Shown here: piece by piece, positions 44,186-55,748 of the stretch
How positions within the stretch are numbered: position 1 is the stretch's first letter
How the letters are laid out: each line of letters opens with the position of its first letter
Origin: Granulicatella seriolae
Lineage (GTDB): Bacteria > Bacillota > Bacilli > Lactobacillales > Aerococcaceae
Length of the DNA: 64,000 nt
Direction: 5' to 3'
Assembly: GCF_024543085.1 (NCBI RefSeq)
Contig: NZ_JANHNZ010000001.1
Location: 248,001-312,000, forward strand
The notes under the pieces: generated by a model
Told to the model about the DNA's origin: nothing
Seen by the model: the letters and a program-made list of their open reading frames with translations, nothing else
The model's database searches: none
Translations under genes and position numbers: made by a program

Positions 44186-45976
44186 CTATTTCTTAACAGT
44201 TTTCTTAGTTCTCAATTTCTCCGAAGCCATCAGCCCTAGTCCCGCAGCTAGGCCAAATAATGCCCAACCGGTACTTGATAGGTCTGTACCTGTTTCTGGC
44301 AATTTACCTACAGTACTTGCGGCTACTTTAACTGGTTTGGTTCCTGGTTTTGAACTTGTATCTTTTGTCGGTTTATCGTCAATGATAATTGGTTTAGATC
44401 TACGTTTAATCACTCGATTAGTCGGCAAGTTAGTGATTTGTGTCTCAACGATTACACCGTCAATAACTTTACTGGTTAATACGCCCTTTGTACCTTCTGT
44501 TACAACGACTTCCTCATTAGTTGTCAAAGTATCATCAATTTCATAGATAGTCTCAAAAGGAATATCTTCTGTTATATACTCAATTTTCGCATCTGGATTG
44601 GTAATATTGGTTAACAAATTGTACAAGATACTTGAGAAGCTATAAAGATGTGAGCTGACACGCCCAGGGAAATGCTCATTGAGAAAATCTAGATTGTCCA
44701 TTCCTGTATGGAATATAGGACCAAACTCTTCTGTTTGATTATAACCATCTAAGTCACCAATATTCCAGTTTGTCGCTTCAAAATAAACAACAGGGATTCC
44801 AACTTCATTAAATGGTGCATGGTCACTCCAGTCTCCAGTTTCACCATAAGGATATTCTTCATTTAACCCTGGATTTGTTTGCATACCTGGAATATTTATG
44901 GCTTCAGCAATATCGAAAGCTTGGTCCCGTACCCAGGTCTTACCACCTAAGCCAGAATACATATACTTATAGTCTCCTGAAATTAGAGAGTCTAAATTAA
45001 TCATAGCAAGAGTGTTGTCAATCTCCTCTTGCGACATCTGTGACACATGGTACTTAGAGCCTTGTAACCCAACCTCTTCTGCCCCAAAAGCAATAAAACG
45101 AATGGTATAATCAGTAAATTGACTATACAGTCGTTGCGCCATTTCTAATAGGATACCTGCTCCAGAAGCATTGTCATCCGCACCATGCGAACCACCTGAA
45201 CTTACAGAATCATAGTGAGCTCCTAAGATCACTTCTTGAGAAAGTGCTCCTGGTTTTACAACAGAAATATTTTGCGAAGTGTAGGTAGTTCCTCTCCGTT
45301 CAAAACTAAACTCATCCGTAATAACTTCATAACCCATCTGTTTAAATTGGTCAATCACGTATTCTTGAGCTAATTTTTCGCCTTCAGTTCCCACAACACG
45401 ACTGCCAATTGTCTCTGATAGGTATTCAACATGTTCCAAGGCTTTTTCGCCAAATGTTGGATCTTCTACCAGATTATCCATAATAAGTGATGGGTCATTT
45501 CCAACTTCTTTTGTTTCTACTTTTGGTTCTGCTGTTGCTTCGGTACTAGTTTTTTCAACCGGAGTACCTGTTTCTGGTAAAGCTTGGGTACTTGTTTCAG
45601 TAGGTTCTACTAACGGTGCAGCTTCATCAGCTTTTTCTGTGATTGTTTCTGTAGTAGATTCAGCAGAAGTCTCCTCTTTTGCGACCTCTGGACTAGCTTC
45701 TACTTCTGGAGTATTTTCACTTATGGCTACTGGTGCATCAACAAGTGTTCCTTCCGCCAGATCTTCCGATTCTTTTTCAGTAGGTTCTACCACTTCAGTC
45801 GTTACACTTGCCTCTGTCCCCTCTACTTGATTAGCACTGACTACTTGGCTACCGAATAAAAAGCAGGATCCAATCATAGCAGAAACTAAGCCAACTCGAA
45901 GTTTTCTTAGGGTAAAGGTTTTTGTCTTTTGCCCCATCTGCTTCTTACGCATGTCTTCATTGTTCTTCCCAAACAT
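44186..45976 (-). CDS. LPXTG-anchored surface aminopeptidase, M28 family
   Basis: A 596-residue cell-wall protein. It has a YSIRK-like signal (FTLRKLRVGLVSAMIGSCFL), a low-complexity Glu/Thr/Pro-rich region (about 50-155), an M28 zinc peptidase domain (about 165-445) with LGAHYDSVSSGG, GADDNASGAG and FGAEEVGLQGSK, a linker, and a C-terminal sorting signal (LPETGTDLSS, helix, KKTVKK). GAGGAG precedes the ATG at 45976. A second LPETG lies inside the N-terminal linker near residue 133. It is probably a surface peptide- or amino-acid-releasing enzyme; the substrate is unknown. Confidence 0.9.
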   Translation of the reverse strand: MFGKNNEDMRKKQMGQKTKTFTLRKLRVGLVSAMIGSCFLFGSQVVSANQVEGTEASVTTEVVEPTEKESEDLAEGTLVDAPVAISENTPEVEASPEVAKEETSAESTTETITEKADEAAPLVEPTETSTQALPETGTPVEKTSTEATAEPKVETKEVGNDPSLIMDNLVEDPTFGEKALEHVEYLSETIGSRVVGTEGEKLAQEYVIDQFKQMGYEVITDEFSFERRGTTYTSQNISVVKPGALSQEVILGAHYDSVSSGGSHGADDNASGAGILLEMAQRLYSQFTDYTIRFIAFGAEEVGLQGSKYHVSQMSQEEIDNTLAMINLDSLISGDYKYMYSGLGGKTWVRDQAFDIAEAINIPGMQTNPGLNEEYPYGETGDWSDHAPFNEVGIPVVYFEATNWNIGDLDGYNQTEEFGPIFHTGMDNLDFLNEHFPGRVSSHLYSFSSILYNLLTNITNPDAKIEYITEDIPFETIYEIDDTLTTNEEVVVTEGTKGVLTSKVIDGVIVETQITNLPTNRVIKRRSKPIIIDDKPTKDTSSKPGTKPVKVAASTVGKLPETGTDLSSTGWALFGLAAGLGLMASEKLRTKKTVKK

Positions 45977-46154
45977 AAAATCACTCCTCTTAATTATTTG
46001 TAACACTTAACACCCAAAGTATACCATGTGTAAGCACTCTTTAAAAGCGTAGTCAAGGTTTATGAGAGAAATATCATTTTCATTAGCCATTGGATTTACT
46101 TTCATTTAATGAAGTACTTTTTCAAAATAAAGTAGCGACTGGAGAAACAGCCAA

Positions 46155-46187
46155 AAAAGGTACCGTTCAATCAGAACGATACCTTTT
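46155..46187 (-). terminator. Terminator of the murA-mreB-epuA unit
   Basis: AAAAGGTA-CGTTC and GAACG-TACCTTTT arms are followed by six T on the minus strand. It lies 40 bp past epuA. Confidence 0.85.
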
Positions 46188-46227
46188 CCAAAGTCTTTTT
46201 TAGTTCTTAAAACATCACATTAACAGA

Positions 46228-46422
46228 TTATTGAACAAAATCAATAATCTTCTGCCAAGTTTCTTGTTTGAAAATATCAGCAGGGTCGCCACCTTCACCA
46301 ATCACGCTATAGCCAATCATTAAGCCAACAGAGAAGAGGATTATAGCAATTAATAGAAATAGTAACGTACGAATAATCGTAGACAAGAAAAAGTTTTTAC
46401 TTGAACGAACACGATTTACCAT
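46228..46422 (-). CDS. EpuA-like small membrane protein (annotated in databases as RNA polymerase subunit beta)
   Basis: 64 residues: a basic N-terminus, one membrane helix (about 14-40, IIRTLLFLLIAIILFSVGLM), then GYSVIGEGGDPADIF and a short C-terminal helix. This matches the EpuA family found after murA in streptococci and relatives. The common label DNA-directed RNA polymerase subunit beta is misleading. It starts 3 bp after the MreB-like gene. Confidence 0.82.
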   Translation of the reverse strand: MVNRVRSSKNFFLSTIIRTLLFLLIAIILFSVGLMIGYSVIGEGGDPADIFKQETWQKIIDFVQ

Positions 46423-46425
46423 AGA

Positions 46426-47499
46426 TTATTCTTCTCCTTTTTCGTCGACCATATTAGCTGTCGGATTCATGACAACACGGTTGGTATTAAATAAATTTTT
46501 TATAAAATCAAACGGGCCAGATTTGGCTTTAATTCTTTCTAACAGAATTCCTGTTCCAAGAGCCACACTGTCCAGAGGATTTTCTGCTATCAAAACGGGC
46601 ACCTGCAATCGTCCGTTAAGGAAGGTGTCGATACCATGTATCAAAGCTCCGCCACCTGTTACCATAATCCCACGCTCGATAATATCTCCCGCTAATTCCG
46701 GAGGTGTTTGTTCAAGGACTAGTCGTGCTTCTTCTGCGATTGTTTCTAAAATTTCTTTCATACAATCATAAATCTCATTAGAATGAATCGTAATAATTTT
46801 TGGCAGGCCACTTGCCATATCCCTACCCTTTATCATCATATCTGACTCATTTTCCAGCGGTATAGCCGTTCCCAGATTCATTTTTATATCCTCTGCAGTT
46901 CGATCTCCGATTAGCATTTGGTATTTATCCTTGATGTAAAGAGCAATCTCATGGTCGATATCATCGCCAGCTAACTTAATAGATCGGCTAGTAACGGCTG
47001 CTCCCATGGATAAAACAGCAATATCAGAAGTCCCACCGCCCATGTCGATGACCATGTTACCAATTGGGGAGAAAATATCCAGCCCAACACCAACAGCAGC
47101 AACTTTTGGTTCTTCTTCCAAATAAATAGATTTGCCACCACATTTAATAGCTGCTTGAATGATGGCCTTCTCTTCAACACTGGTAATATTGGTCGGAGTA
47201 CAAATCAGTATGTCAGGTTTATGAAAAATACTTTGTAAGTTCAAGCGTCTGATGAACTGCTCCAATAATTGTTCTGTAATAGAAATATCTGCGATTACCC
47301 CACCTTTTAAGGGATGAATAACAGAAACATCTTTTGGCGTTCTACCAACCATTTTGTAGGCTTGGGCACCAATAGCAATCACTTGACCTGTTTTATCGTT
47401 AACGGCAACCAAAGAGGGCTCATTCAAGATGACACCGCGTCCTTGTAAATAGATTAGAATATTAGCAGTACCTAAATCAATTCCAATATCTCTTGCCAT
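46426..47499 (-). CDS. mreB: MreB/Mbl-family actin-like rod-shape protein
   Basis: A 357-residue bacterial actin that forms membrane-bound filaments and guides lateral wall synthesis. GIDLGTANILIYLQGRG is the phosphate-1 motif, VIDMGGGTSDIAVLS phosphate-2, and MVTGGGALIHGIDTF the adenosine motif. GAGGG precedes the ATG. Location between murA and epuA, rather than with mreCD, suggests an Mbl-like copy. Streptococci lack MreB, so its presence helps define the host group. Confidence 0.92.
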   Translation of the reverse strand: MARDIGIDLGTANILIYLQGRGVILNEPSLVAVNDKTGQVIAIGAQAYKMVGRTPKDVSVIHPLKGGVIADISITEQLLEQFIRRLNLQSIFHKPDILICTPTNITSVEEKAIIQAAIKCGGKSIYLEEEPKVAAVGVGLDIFSPIGNMVIDMGGGTSDIAVLSMGAAVTSRSIKLAGDDIDHEIALYIKDKYQMLIGDRTAEDIKMNLGTAIPLENESDMMIKGRDMASGLPKIITIHSNEIYDCMKEILETIAEEARLVLEQTPPELAGDIIERGIMVTGGGALIHGIDTFLNGRLQVPVLIAENPLDSVALGTGILLERIKAKSGPFDFIKNLFNTNRVVMNPTANMVDEKGEE

Positions 47500-47522
47500 T
47501 CATATCCCTCACTTACATCAAC

Positions 47523-48845
47523 TTATTTTTCTGTAGCCAATAATATATCTTCTAATTGTCCAAAGCTTAATGGTTGCACATCAGACTCTTCAATGCGCTC
47601 AATGCTTGCTCCAAGTGCACGTAGTTTGATATGGAAATCATAGTAGCCTCTATCTAAATATTTTAGTTCAGTAACACGGGTAATGCCTTCTGCACACATA
47701 CCAGCAATAATCAAAGCGGCAGCAGCACGAAGGTCTGTTGCAGCTACTTCTGCTCCTTGCAACATAGATGGCCCAACCATAAAGGCAGAGCTTCCCTCAA
47801 TTTTAAAGTTGGCACCCATACGTCTCATTTCTTCCAAATGACGGAAACGGTTTTCAAAGACAGTTTCGGTCATGATACTTGTACCACTTGACAATAGTTG
47901 AGCGATGGTCATTTGAGCCTGCATATCCGTTGGGAATCCAGGATGTGGCAAGGTTTTAGCGTCAACAGCTTTTAACTGTTTCGGTCCGATAACACGGATG
48001 CCATTCGCTTCTTCTTGGAAAATAACGTTCATTTCTTGGAGCTTTGAAATTAATGGTTGATTGTGTTCAGCGATAGCATCCTCAATCAATACATTACCTT
48101 CCGTCACAGCTGCGGCAACCATAAAGGTACCTGCTTCGATTCTATCAGGGATAATGGAATGTCTCGTCCCTTGAAGAGCTGTTACACCTTCAATACGGAT
48201 AGTTTCAGTACCAGCACCGACAATCTTTGCACCCATTTGGTTTAATATGTTGGCAAGGTCAACGATTTCTGGTTCCCGAGCAACGTTTTCAATAAAGGTA
48301 GTTCCCTTTGCTAGGGTTGCTGCCATCATGATATTTTGAGTTGCCCCTACTGAAGGAAAGTCTAAATAGATTCTAGCACCACGTAATTGGTCAACACTAG
48401 CTTCCACAAAACCATTATTTGTGGTGATTTTAGCACCCATTGCTTCAAAGCCTTTTAAATGTAAATCAATAGGTCTTGAACCAATAGCACAACCACCAGG
48501 CATAGCAACTTTCGCATGACCAAAACGCGCCAAAAGTGGGCCCATGACTACCATAGAGGCACGCATCTTGCTAACATATTCAAAAGGTGCTTCTGTTTTA
48601 ATCACACCTGTAGCATTTAAAGAAATTTCTTTGTCTTCAGGATTAAATTCACTGGTCACATTCAAGTATTCCAATACCTTCAACATAGTGTGCACATCTG
48701 ATAAATTTGGTACATTGGATAAATGAGTCAAGCCATTTTCCGCCAAAATACTTGCTGCTAGAATTGGTAGAACCGCATTTTTAGCACCTTCTACCTTAAC
48801 TGTTCCGTTTAGGCGAGTCCCTCCACGTACAATCATTTTTTCCAT
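47523..48845 (-). CDS. murA: UDP-N-acetylglucosamine 1-carboxyvinyltransferase
   Basis: First committed step of peptidoglycan synthesis: transfers enolpyruvate from PEP to UDP-GlcNAc. It has 440 residues from the ATG at 48845 (GGAGG eight bases upstream). [15 protein letters not shown] is the N-terminal motif, and [12 protein letters not shown] contains the catalytic Cys that fosfomycin attacks. It follows the DUF1146 gene and precedes mreB, as murAA does near the atp operon in Bacillus. Confidence 0.96.
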   Translation of the reverse strand: MEKMIVRGGTRLNGTVKVEGAKNAVLPILAASILAENGLTHLSNVPNLSDVHTMLKVLEYLNVTSEFNPEDKEISLNATGVIKTEAPFEYVSKMRASMVVMGPLLARFGHAKVAMPGGCAIGSRPIDLHLKGFEAMGAKITTNNGFVEASVDQLRGARIYLDFPSVGATQNIMMAATLAKGTTFIENVAREPEIVDLANILNQMGAKIVGAGTETIRIEGVTALQGTRHSIIPDRIEAGTFMVAAAVTEGNVLIEDAIAEHNQPLISKLQEMNVIFQEEANGIRVIGPKQLKAVDAKTLPHPGFPTDMQAQMTIAQLLSSGTSIMTETVFENRFRHLEEMRRMGANFKIEGSSAFMVGPSMLQGAEVAATDLRAAAALIIAGMCAEGITRVTELKYLDRGYYDFHIKLRALGASIERIEESDVQPLSFGQLEDILLATEK

Positions 48846-48900
48846 TAAAAATCCCTCCACTATTACGAGTTCCGTTATTCATTCGTTGTCAAATTTCATT

Positions 48901-49179
48901 CTAATTTGCTAATTGTAATAATAAACCGACAAAACTGTTTAACTGGTCTGCCACCAATAAAAAGAAGGAGCCCACAGCATAGCCGATTGCAATAGCAAGA
49001 AATAAAAATAAGAGTCGAACTTCTCCAACATGGTTTTTCCTTAAAATGCTTTCTATCTTGATGGACTTTAAAGACCATGATGCTAAATAGATAAAACCAA
49101 GATAAGTAAATAAGCGCAAAAGCGAACTTATTGTAAGAAGCGTCACAATTACTACCTCCAATATTATTTCAGCTTTCAT
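48901..49179 (-). CDS. DUF1146 (YwzB-like) membrane protein
   Basis: 92 residues with two membrane helices (about 8-33 and 55-75) and the typical order helix, basic loop (SLKSIKIESILRKNHVGEVR), helix. YwzB-like genes lie between atpC and murA in many Firmicutes, and this gene has the same neighbours. GGAGG precedes the ATG. The function is unknown. Confidence 0.82.
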   Translation of the reverse strand: MKAEIILEVVIVTLLTISSLLRLFTYLGFIYLASWSLKSIKIESILRKNHVGEVRLLFLFLAIAIGYAVGSFFLLVADQLNSFVGLLLQLAN

Positions 49180-49325
49180 CTTACCACAAGTAACCCATAA
49201 AAAAAAGCTTGAGAAGTTTACAAACAGACAAAGTTTGCATTACTGCTTTCTTAAAGCCTTTTCAAAATACAAACTTCTTGAAAAAGTGTAAAATTTGAAC
49301 TTAGGAAAGAATTTTGTGAAGTATG

Positions 49326-49524
49326 TTTCCTTTACATAATTGGACGAGTCTTCAAGTTCACTGTGGGAAATCAAAACGGTGGCACCGCCTTGAGCCTTGG
49401 TCTCCCGGCTTAGCCGCCTACGTGACTGTAAATCGGCTGAAGCCGAAACAGTCACTGTGCGTCAGCTATGCTTGTACACCGCTATTTCCCACAGTGAACT
49501 TGAAGACTCTTCGTGCTTAGGAAA
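49326..49524 (+). repeat. Structured repeat, copy A
   Basis: Perfect 26-nt inverted arms (49346-49371 and 49484-49509) with an outer TTTCCT/AGGAAA pair enclose a core of about 106 nt (49377-49482). The core begins CGGTG, ends CACCG and contains the hairpin GTGACTGT-AAA-TCGGCT-GA-AGCCGA-A-ACAGTCAC (49422-49455). Its core aligns with copy B; the arms do not. No convincing reading frame is present. It could be an RNA, a MITE-like element or a single-strand DNA structure. Confidence 0.8.
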
Positions 49525-49742
49525 TTGAGTCTGTATTAAGTCGTAATCACTTATAAAAGTATTTTTATCTCATAAATAATTTATTCTCCATATTCCACTA
49601 AAGTAAGACTAATAAGCACATTACTGATATCGATATATAAAAAGAATGGCACAGATAATTTATCGGTCAGTAAGCACTAAACAAAGAGTAAGATAAATAA
49701 GATTAAGTTTTATTATATGTATCTAAGCAGAAACCAAACGAG

Positions 49743-49903
49743 CCTGTAGCCCATACAAGCTCCAAGTCACGGTGCAAAGCACACCAGACGCACAGTGGCT
49801 GTTTCGGCTTCAGCCGATTTACAGCCACGTAGATTGGCGAGTCTTGAGACCAAGGCTCAAGATGGTGCCACCGAATTGACTTGGAGCTAGTATGGGCTAC
49901 AGG
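49743..49903 (-). repeat. Structured repeat, copy B (inverted relative to A)
   Basis: Arms of 27 nt (49743-49769 and 49877-49903) pair with one mismatch and differ in sequence from those of copy A. The core, read on the minus strand, shares CGGTGGCACC, CTTGAGCCTTGGTCTC, the inner hairpin and CACTGTGCGTC with copy A. In the inner hairpin (49795-49828) one A-T pair of copy A is replaced by G-C, a compensated change. The rest of 49180-49977 is AT-rich without genes. Confidence 0.8.
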
Positions 49904-49921
49904 ATTGTGAATTGAACAATC

Positions 49922-49965
49922 AAAAAAGTACCTAGACCAGCTCATTTAAGAACTTCCTAGATACT
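49922..49965 (-). terminator. Terminator of the atp operon
   Basis: AGTACCTAG and CTAGATACT arms (one mismatch) are followed by six T on the minus strand, 13 bp past atpC. Confidence 0.75.
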
Positions 49966-49977
49966 CATCATTTTGAT

Positions 49978-50406
49978 TTAATACCGCCTATGCTTTGAAA
50001 CACCGATACGGTTAATCGCCTTGCTTAAAGCAAGCTTAGCCCTATCCATTTCATTCTTAGTCGCATTTTCTTTTTTCAAAGCTGATTCGGCTTCTGCCTT
50101 AGCATGTTCTGCACGCTCAATATCAATATCCCTTGCTCGCTCAGCAACGTTTGCCAAGATAGTAACCACGTTATCCCTGACCTCCATAACACCTCCACCA
50201 ATAGCAATAAAATCTGTCGGAGAGTCATCCAAAAAACGTTTTACTTTTAAGGCACCAATTTTCAAAGGCACCATAATCGGGGCATGATTAGGAAGGATGG
50301 TTAATCCTCCATCTAATGTTTCAACGCTGACCGAATAGGACCTGTGATTATAAACCTTACCTTCTGGCGTGGTAACCACAACCATTAGTTCGTGGTGATC
50401 TAACAT
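49978..50406 (-). CDS. atpC: F-type ATP synthase epsilon subunit
   Basis: 142 residues. The central-stalk subunit couples the c-ring to the catalytic head and limits ATP hydrolysis. The N-terminal beta-sandwich (about 1-90, with ILPNHAPIMVPLKIGAL and FIAIGGGVMEV) is followed by a C-terminal helical hairpin (about 95-142). It is the last gene of the operon. Confidence 0.95.
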   Translation of the reverse strand: MLDHHELMVVVTTPEGKVYNHRSYSVSVETLDGGLTILPNHAPIMVPLKIGALKVKRFLDDSPTDFIAIGGGVMEVRDNVVTILANVAERARDIDIERAEHAKAEAESALKKENATKNEMDRAKLALSKAINRIGVSKHRRY

Positions 50407-50418
50407 GGTGATTACCTC

Positions 50419-51852
<1,434 letters not shown>

Positions 51853-51895
51853 TTAACTTGTCTAACACTACTTTATAGGCTTCCATCAGTCATTT

Positions 51896-52837
51896 CTAAT
51901 TCATGTTTTCCAGAGCGCTTGCCCCTCCAACAATCTCAGAAATTTCCTGTGTAATTTGAGCCTGACGTTTTTGGTTCATTTCTTGTGTCAAATCACTAAT
52001 TAATTCCTTGGCATTATCTGTGGCACTTCTCATGGCCGTCATTCTGGAAGCTTGTTCAGCCGCCTTGGCATCGATAATGGCTCCATAAATTAAGGATTCG
52101 GCATATTGAGGTAATAAGGTATCCATAATGATTTCTTTAGAAGGTTCAAAAATGTAATCCAATTCATACTGTTTTGCTTCTCCTTCATCCAAATCTATAA
52201 TGGGCAACATTTTTTCTACCCGATAATTAGAAAGTAAGGCATTTCTGTGGTGATTGTAGCAAACATAGAATTCATCAAAGACACCCTTACGGAACATTTT
52301 AACGGCACCCAAAACGATTTTTCTTACTTCTTCAAATGAAGGGATATCACTAACATCATTGATTTCTACTACGACATCAATTCCTTGTTTTTTAAAGAAG
52401 CGGCTAGCAGCAGAACCAATGGTCATAATGACATATTCATCAGGCGAGTCATGGTCTGTTTCAAGCATTTCCATAGTCGCTTGGAAGATGGAAGAGTTGT
52501 AAGAACCAGCCAAACCTTGGTCAGAAGAGATGACTAAATAGCCAGTTTTTAGTACTGGACGTTCAATCAGTAGGTCGTGGTAATCTATCGCAAGTTCGTC
52601 ACTATCTTCCCTATCGTAATCTTGATCTTCTTGCTCAGTGTCGACTTTTGGGCCGTGCGCATATAGCAAGTGTGTTACTACCTCACGAATCTTTTCTGCA
52701 TAATCTTGATAGCGTCGAACGGCCAGTTCAGATTTTACAAGCTTAGAAGCGGATACCATCTGCATGGCACTTGTAATTTGACTTGTTTTTTTAGTTGATA
52801 CAATTCTTTTTTTTATGTCATTTAAGGAAGCACCCAT
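51896..52837 (-). CDS. atpG: F-type ATP synthase gamma subunit
   Basis: A 313-residue rotor shaft. The N-terminal helix (DIKKRIVSTKKTSQITSAMQ) and C-terminal helix (RSATDNAKELISDLTQEMNQ) form the coiled coil turning inside the head. SSDQGLAGSYNSSIF is a conserved middle motif. An acidic insertion around residues 65-90 (EQEDQDYDREDSDE) makes it longer than the usual roughly 290 residues. Confidence 0.96.
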   Translation of the reverse strand: MGASLNDIKKRIVSTKKTSQITSAMQMVSASKLVKSELAVRRYQDYAEKIREVVTHLLYAHGPKVDTEQEDQDYDREDSDELAIDYHDLLIERPVLKTGYLVISSDQGLAGSYNSSIFQATMEMLETDHDSPDEYVIMTIGSAASRFFKKQGIDVVVEINDVSDIPSFEEVRKIVLGAVKMFRKGVFDEFYVCYNHHRNALLSNYRVEKMLPIIDLDEGEAKQYELDYIFEPSKEIIMDTLLPQYAESLIYGAIIDAKAAEQASRMTAMRSATDNAKELISDLTQEMNQKRQAQITQEISEIVGGASALENMN

Positions 52838-52863
52838 ACTCAGTCACCTCTGCTTTCCTAATC

Positions 52864-54378
52864 TTATTGTGCACGTTCATAAAGATGAACTCGTTTAAAC
52901 TGATCAATAACATTGTAAAACGTCTCTTCATCTGGCAAAACTTCTTCATAACGAATCACATCTAGCAAATCACTATGTTCAGCCTCCAAATGTTGGTAGA
53001 GAGCTTTTTCAAAGTTTTTCAAGCGTTCAACAGGTATTGAATCTAAAATGCCGTGCGTTAAGGCAAATAAAATAGAAACCTGATACTCTATCGGTAATGG
53101 ATTATGCAAATCTTGTTTCAAGACCTCTACTGTTCGTTTCCCACGATTCAGCTTTTGTTGCGTTGACGCATCTAAGTCTGAGCCAAATTGCGTGAAAGCT
53201 TCCAATTCACGGTAACTTGCCAAATCAATCCGCAACGTTCCCGAAACTTTTTTCATTGCCTTAATTTGTGCTGATCCTCCAACACGAGAGACCGATAAAC
53301 CAGCGGCAATGGCAGGTCTAACTCCAGAGAAGAACAAATCACTCTCCAAGAAAATTTGACCGTCTGTAATCGAAATAACATTGGTTGGAATATAAGCAGA
53401 TATATCTCCTGCCTGCGTTTCAATAATAGGCAGTGCAGTGATAGAACCGCCACCTAATTGTTCATTCAGCTTGGCAGACCGTTCTAGTAAGCGAGAATGC
53501 AAGTAGAAAACATCACCCGGATAAGCTTCACGACCTGGTGGACGACGTAATAATAGCGAAATTTCACGGTAAGCAGCAGCCTGTTTTGACAAATCATCAT
53601 AGATGACCAAAACATCTTTGCCAGCATACATAAATTCTTCTGCCATTGCAGTACCAGAATATGGTGCGATATACAGCATTGGTGCGGGTTGAGAGGCACT
53701 GGCTGATACAACTGTTGTATAGTCCATAGCGCCATAGCGTTTAAGTGTTTCAACAATAGCTTTAACCGTAGATTCCTTTTGACCAATCGCTATGTAGATA
53801 CAAAGCGTATCTTTCCCTTTTTGGTTAATAATGGCATCAATGGCAATACTAGTCTTACCGGTTTTACGGTCTCCGATGATTAGCTCACGTTGGCCTTTTC
53901 CGATTGGGACTAGTGCATCAACAGCCTTTATACCAGTTGCTAAGGATTGATTAACTGATTGTCTTTCCATAACACCTGGAGCTTCGTTTTCAACCGGTCT
54001 TCTTTTATTAGTTGCAATTGGGCCTAAACCATCAATTGGACGGCCTAAAGCATCAACAACTCGACCGATTAAGGCATCTCCAACAGGAACGTCTAGAATT
54101 CTACCTGTACGTTTAACAGATTCTCCCTCATGAATATTTTCATAAGTACCGAAAATAATGACTCCGACATCAGCCTTTTCTAAGTTTTGCGCCATGCCGT
54201 ACGTTCCATTTTCAAATTCAACCAGTTCCCCAGCCATCACATTGCTCAAGCCAATAACTCGTGCAATCCCATCACCAATAAAGGATACTTCTCCTATTTC
54301 CTCTATTTTTTGTTCCATTTCAAAGGATTTTATTTTATCGCGGATACCTGTAGTAATATCTCGGATTTCAGCGTTCAT
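52864..54378 (-). CDS. atpA: F-type ATP synthase alpha subunit
   Basis: 504 residues. Non-catalytic nucleotide site with Walker [23 protein letters not shown] as Walker B, and [15 protein letters not shown] with the arginine finger. It alternates with beta in the head hexamer. It lies between atpH (4 bp) and atpG. Confidence 0.98.
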   Translation of the reverse strand: MNAEIRDITTGIRDKIKSFEMEQKIEEIGEVSFIGDGIARVIGLSNVMAGELVEFENGTYGMAQNLEKADVGVIIFGTYENIHEGESVKRTGRILDVPVGDALIGRVVDALGRPIDGLGPIATNKRRPVENEAPGVMERQSVNQSLATGIKAVDALVPIGKGQRELIIGDRKTGKTSIAIDAIINQKGKDTLCIYIAIGQKESTVKAIVETLKRYGAMDYTTVVSASASQPAPMLYIAPYSGTAMAEEFMYAGKDVLVIYDDLSKQAAAYREISLLLRRPPGREAYPGDVFYLHSRLLERSAKLNEQLGGGSITALPIIETQAGDISAYIPTNVISITDGQIFLESDLFFSGVRPAIAAGLSVSRVGGSAQIKAMKKVSGTLRIDLASYRELEAFTQFGSDLDASTQQKLNRGKRTVEVLKQDLHNPLPIEYQVSILFALTHGILDSIPVERLKNFEKALYQHLEAEHSDLLDVIRYEEVLPDEETFYNVIDQFKRVHLYERAQ

Positions 54379-54382
54379 GTTC

Positions 54383-54925
54383 TCACCTCTTCATATCTGT
54401 CTGCTTGACAAGAGCGCCGAAAGAAGACAGTTTTTTTGCAATTGTTCCGTCTAGCAGATAATCTTTTGATTTTACCAATACGCCACCAATTAAATCTGGA
54501 TCGACGATATTAACCAAAGAATCATACTCTTGGTGCGTTTTCTTTTGGAAGGCACTTGCAATTTGTTCAATCTCTTGCTCCGTCAAAGGAACTGCTGTTT
54601 TTATTTCTAATTTTGAAGAATTATAGATATCCACGAAAGCCTCAAGAGCGTCAACCAGATTTACCAGCCCACTTTGAGACAGATAAGGTCTGATATATTC
54701 TTGAGTACTTGGAGACAACATAAAGTCTTCCGCTTCAATTAAGTTACGTTTTTTCTCAAAACTGCAATTCTCCAAATGAAGTAATTGTCTAAATGAAGAC
54801 TTGTTCTGAATACCGTCCAATAGTTCTTGAATTTCTTTGGTTACTAGTTGGAGCTGACCATCAAATTTAACTTGATTATAGAATTGGCTGGCATCTTTTA
54901 GAATTGTTTTATTGATCCGTTTCAT
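54383..54925 (-). CDS. atpH: F-type ATP synthase delta subunit
   Basis: A 180-residue stator protein linking the head to the b subunits. An N-terminal helical bundle (about 1-105) is followed by a C-terminal domain with [15 protein letters not shown] and [20 protein letters not shown]. It overlaps atpF by 4 bp. Confidence 0.94.
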   Translation of the reverse strand: MKRINKTILKDASQFYNQVKFDGQLQLVTKEIQELLDGIQNKSSFRQLLHLENCSFEKKRNLIEAEDFMLSPSTQEYIRPYLSQSGLVNLVDALEAFVDIYNSSKLEIKTAVPLTEQEIEQIASAFQKKTHQEYDSLVNIVDPDLIGGVLVKSKDYLLDGTIAKKLSSFGALVKQTDMKR

Positions 54926-55434
54926 TTGACATCCAGCCCTTCAATGAAGCTAGTAATCAGCTCTTGATGTTCCTTAGCAGAAATTTCTTTTTTCAAGATT
55001 TGTTGTGCTAATTCGATAGAAATGTCTCCAACTTGTGCTTGAAGTTCCATAACAGAACGCTGTTTCATATTGTCAATTTCTTTTTGGGCATCAAGTTTCA
55101 TCCGCGTCACAACTTCACGCGCTTCTTTTATCATTTCGTCCTGCATTTTAGTGCTAGCTTCTCTTGAATTTGTCAAGATTGTATTTGCTTGATCCTCTGC
55201 ATTTTGAATAATGGTGCTAGCTTGTGCCACTACAGACTCAGCTTCTTTTCGCTTAGTAGCAGCATTGTCTAAGTCCTGGCTAATCTTATCTCGTCTAGCT
55301 TCCATTACGCTAATCACCTTATCCCAAGCAAAACGCTTGATTAAGGCCATCAAAATGATAAAGGAAATGAGTACAAAGATAGTATCTCCTAAACTTGTTG
55401 ATGCTGATGTACTAAGTGCTATAGTTTGAAGCAT
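54922..55434 (-). CDS. atpF: F-type ATP synthase b subunit
   Basis: A 170-residue peripheral stalk. One N-terminal membrane helix (about 15-34, LGDTIFVLISFIILMALIKR) is followed by a long charged coiled coil (about 40-150) that dimerises. It is followed by atpH with a 4-bp overlap. Confidence 0.95.
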   Translation of the reverse strand: MLQTIALSTSASTSLGDTIFVLISFIILMALIKRFAWDKVISVMEARRDKISQDLDNAATKRKEAESVVAQASTIIQNAEDQANTILTNSREASTKMQDEMIKEAREVVTRMKLDAQKEIDNMKQRSVMELQAQVGDISIELAQQILKKEISAKEHQELITSFIEGLDVK

Positions 55435-55476
55435 TCATCATCCCTCCTTCATCCATTGTCATTAGTTTGTGAAAAT

Positions 55477-55692
55477 TTACTTCACAAACACTAGGATTAA
55501 GGCAATGATAACCGCGAAGATTGGCATCGCTTCGATCATACCAACACCAATAAACATGGTTGTTCTTAATTCTTTAGACATTTCTGGTTGACGAGTCATG
55601 GACTCAATTGTTTTTGTGATTACGGCTTGGTTACCATAGGCTGCGGCTAGGGCTGCTCCTACTACTGCGATTGCTGCTGCTAATTCTGTCAT
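55477..55692 (-). CDS. atpE: F-type ATP synthase c subunit
   Basis: 71 residues, two membrane helices joined by a polar loop with RQPE. The proton-carrying carboxylate is Glu in [14 protein letters not shown]. There is no Na+-type Gln/Thr pattern that I can assert, so a proton ring is assumed. It assembles into the rotor ring. Confidence 0.96.
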   Translation of the reverse strand: MTELAAAIAVVGAALAAAYGNQAVITKTIESMTRQPEMSKELRTTMFIGVGMIEAMPIFAVIIALILVFVK

Positions 55693-55748
55693 TTCTATTT
55701 CCTCATTTCTTTTATTCTTATTTATTGTATCTTTTACTCTTACTGTAA

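Noticed and set aside
44186-45976. Reading the surface protein as ICE cargo
   Set aside because: It lies more than 3 kb outside attR, next to housekeeping genes, and has typical host sorting signals.
49240-49945. Short frames across the structured repeats (for example 49240-49455 and 49703-49945)
   Set aside because: They follow the inverted repeats in both directions, lack ribosome sites and have no protein-like pattern; the repeats explain them.
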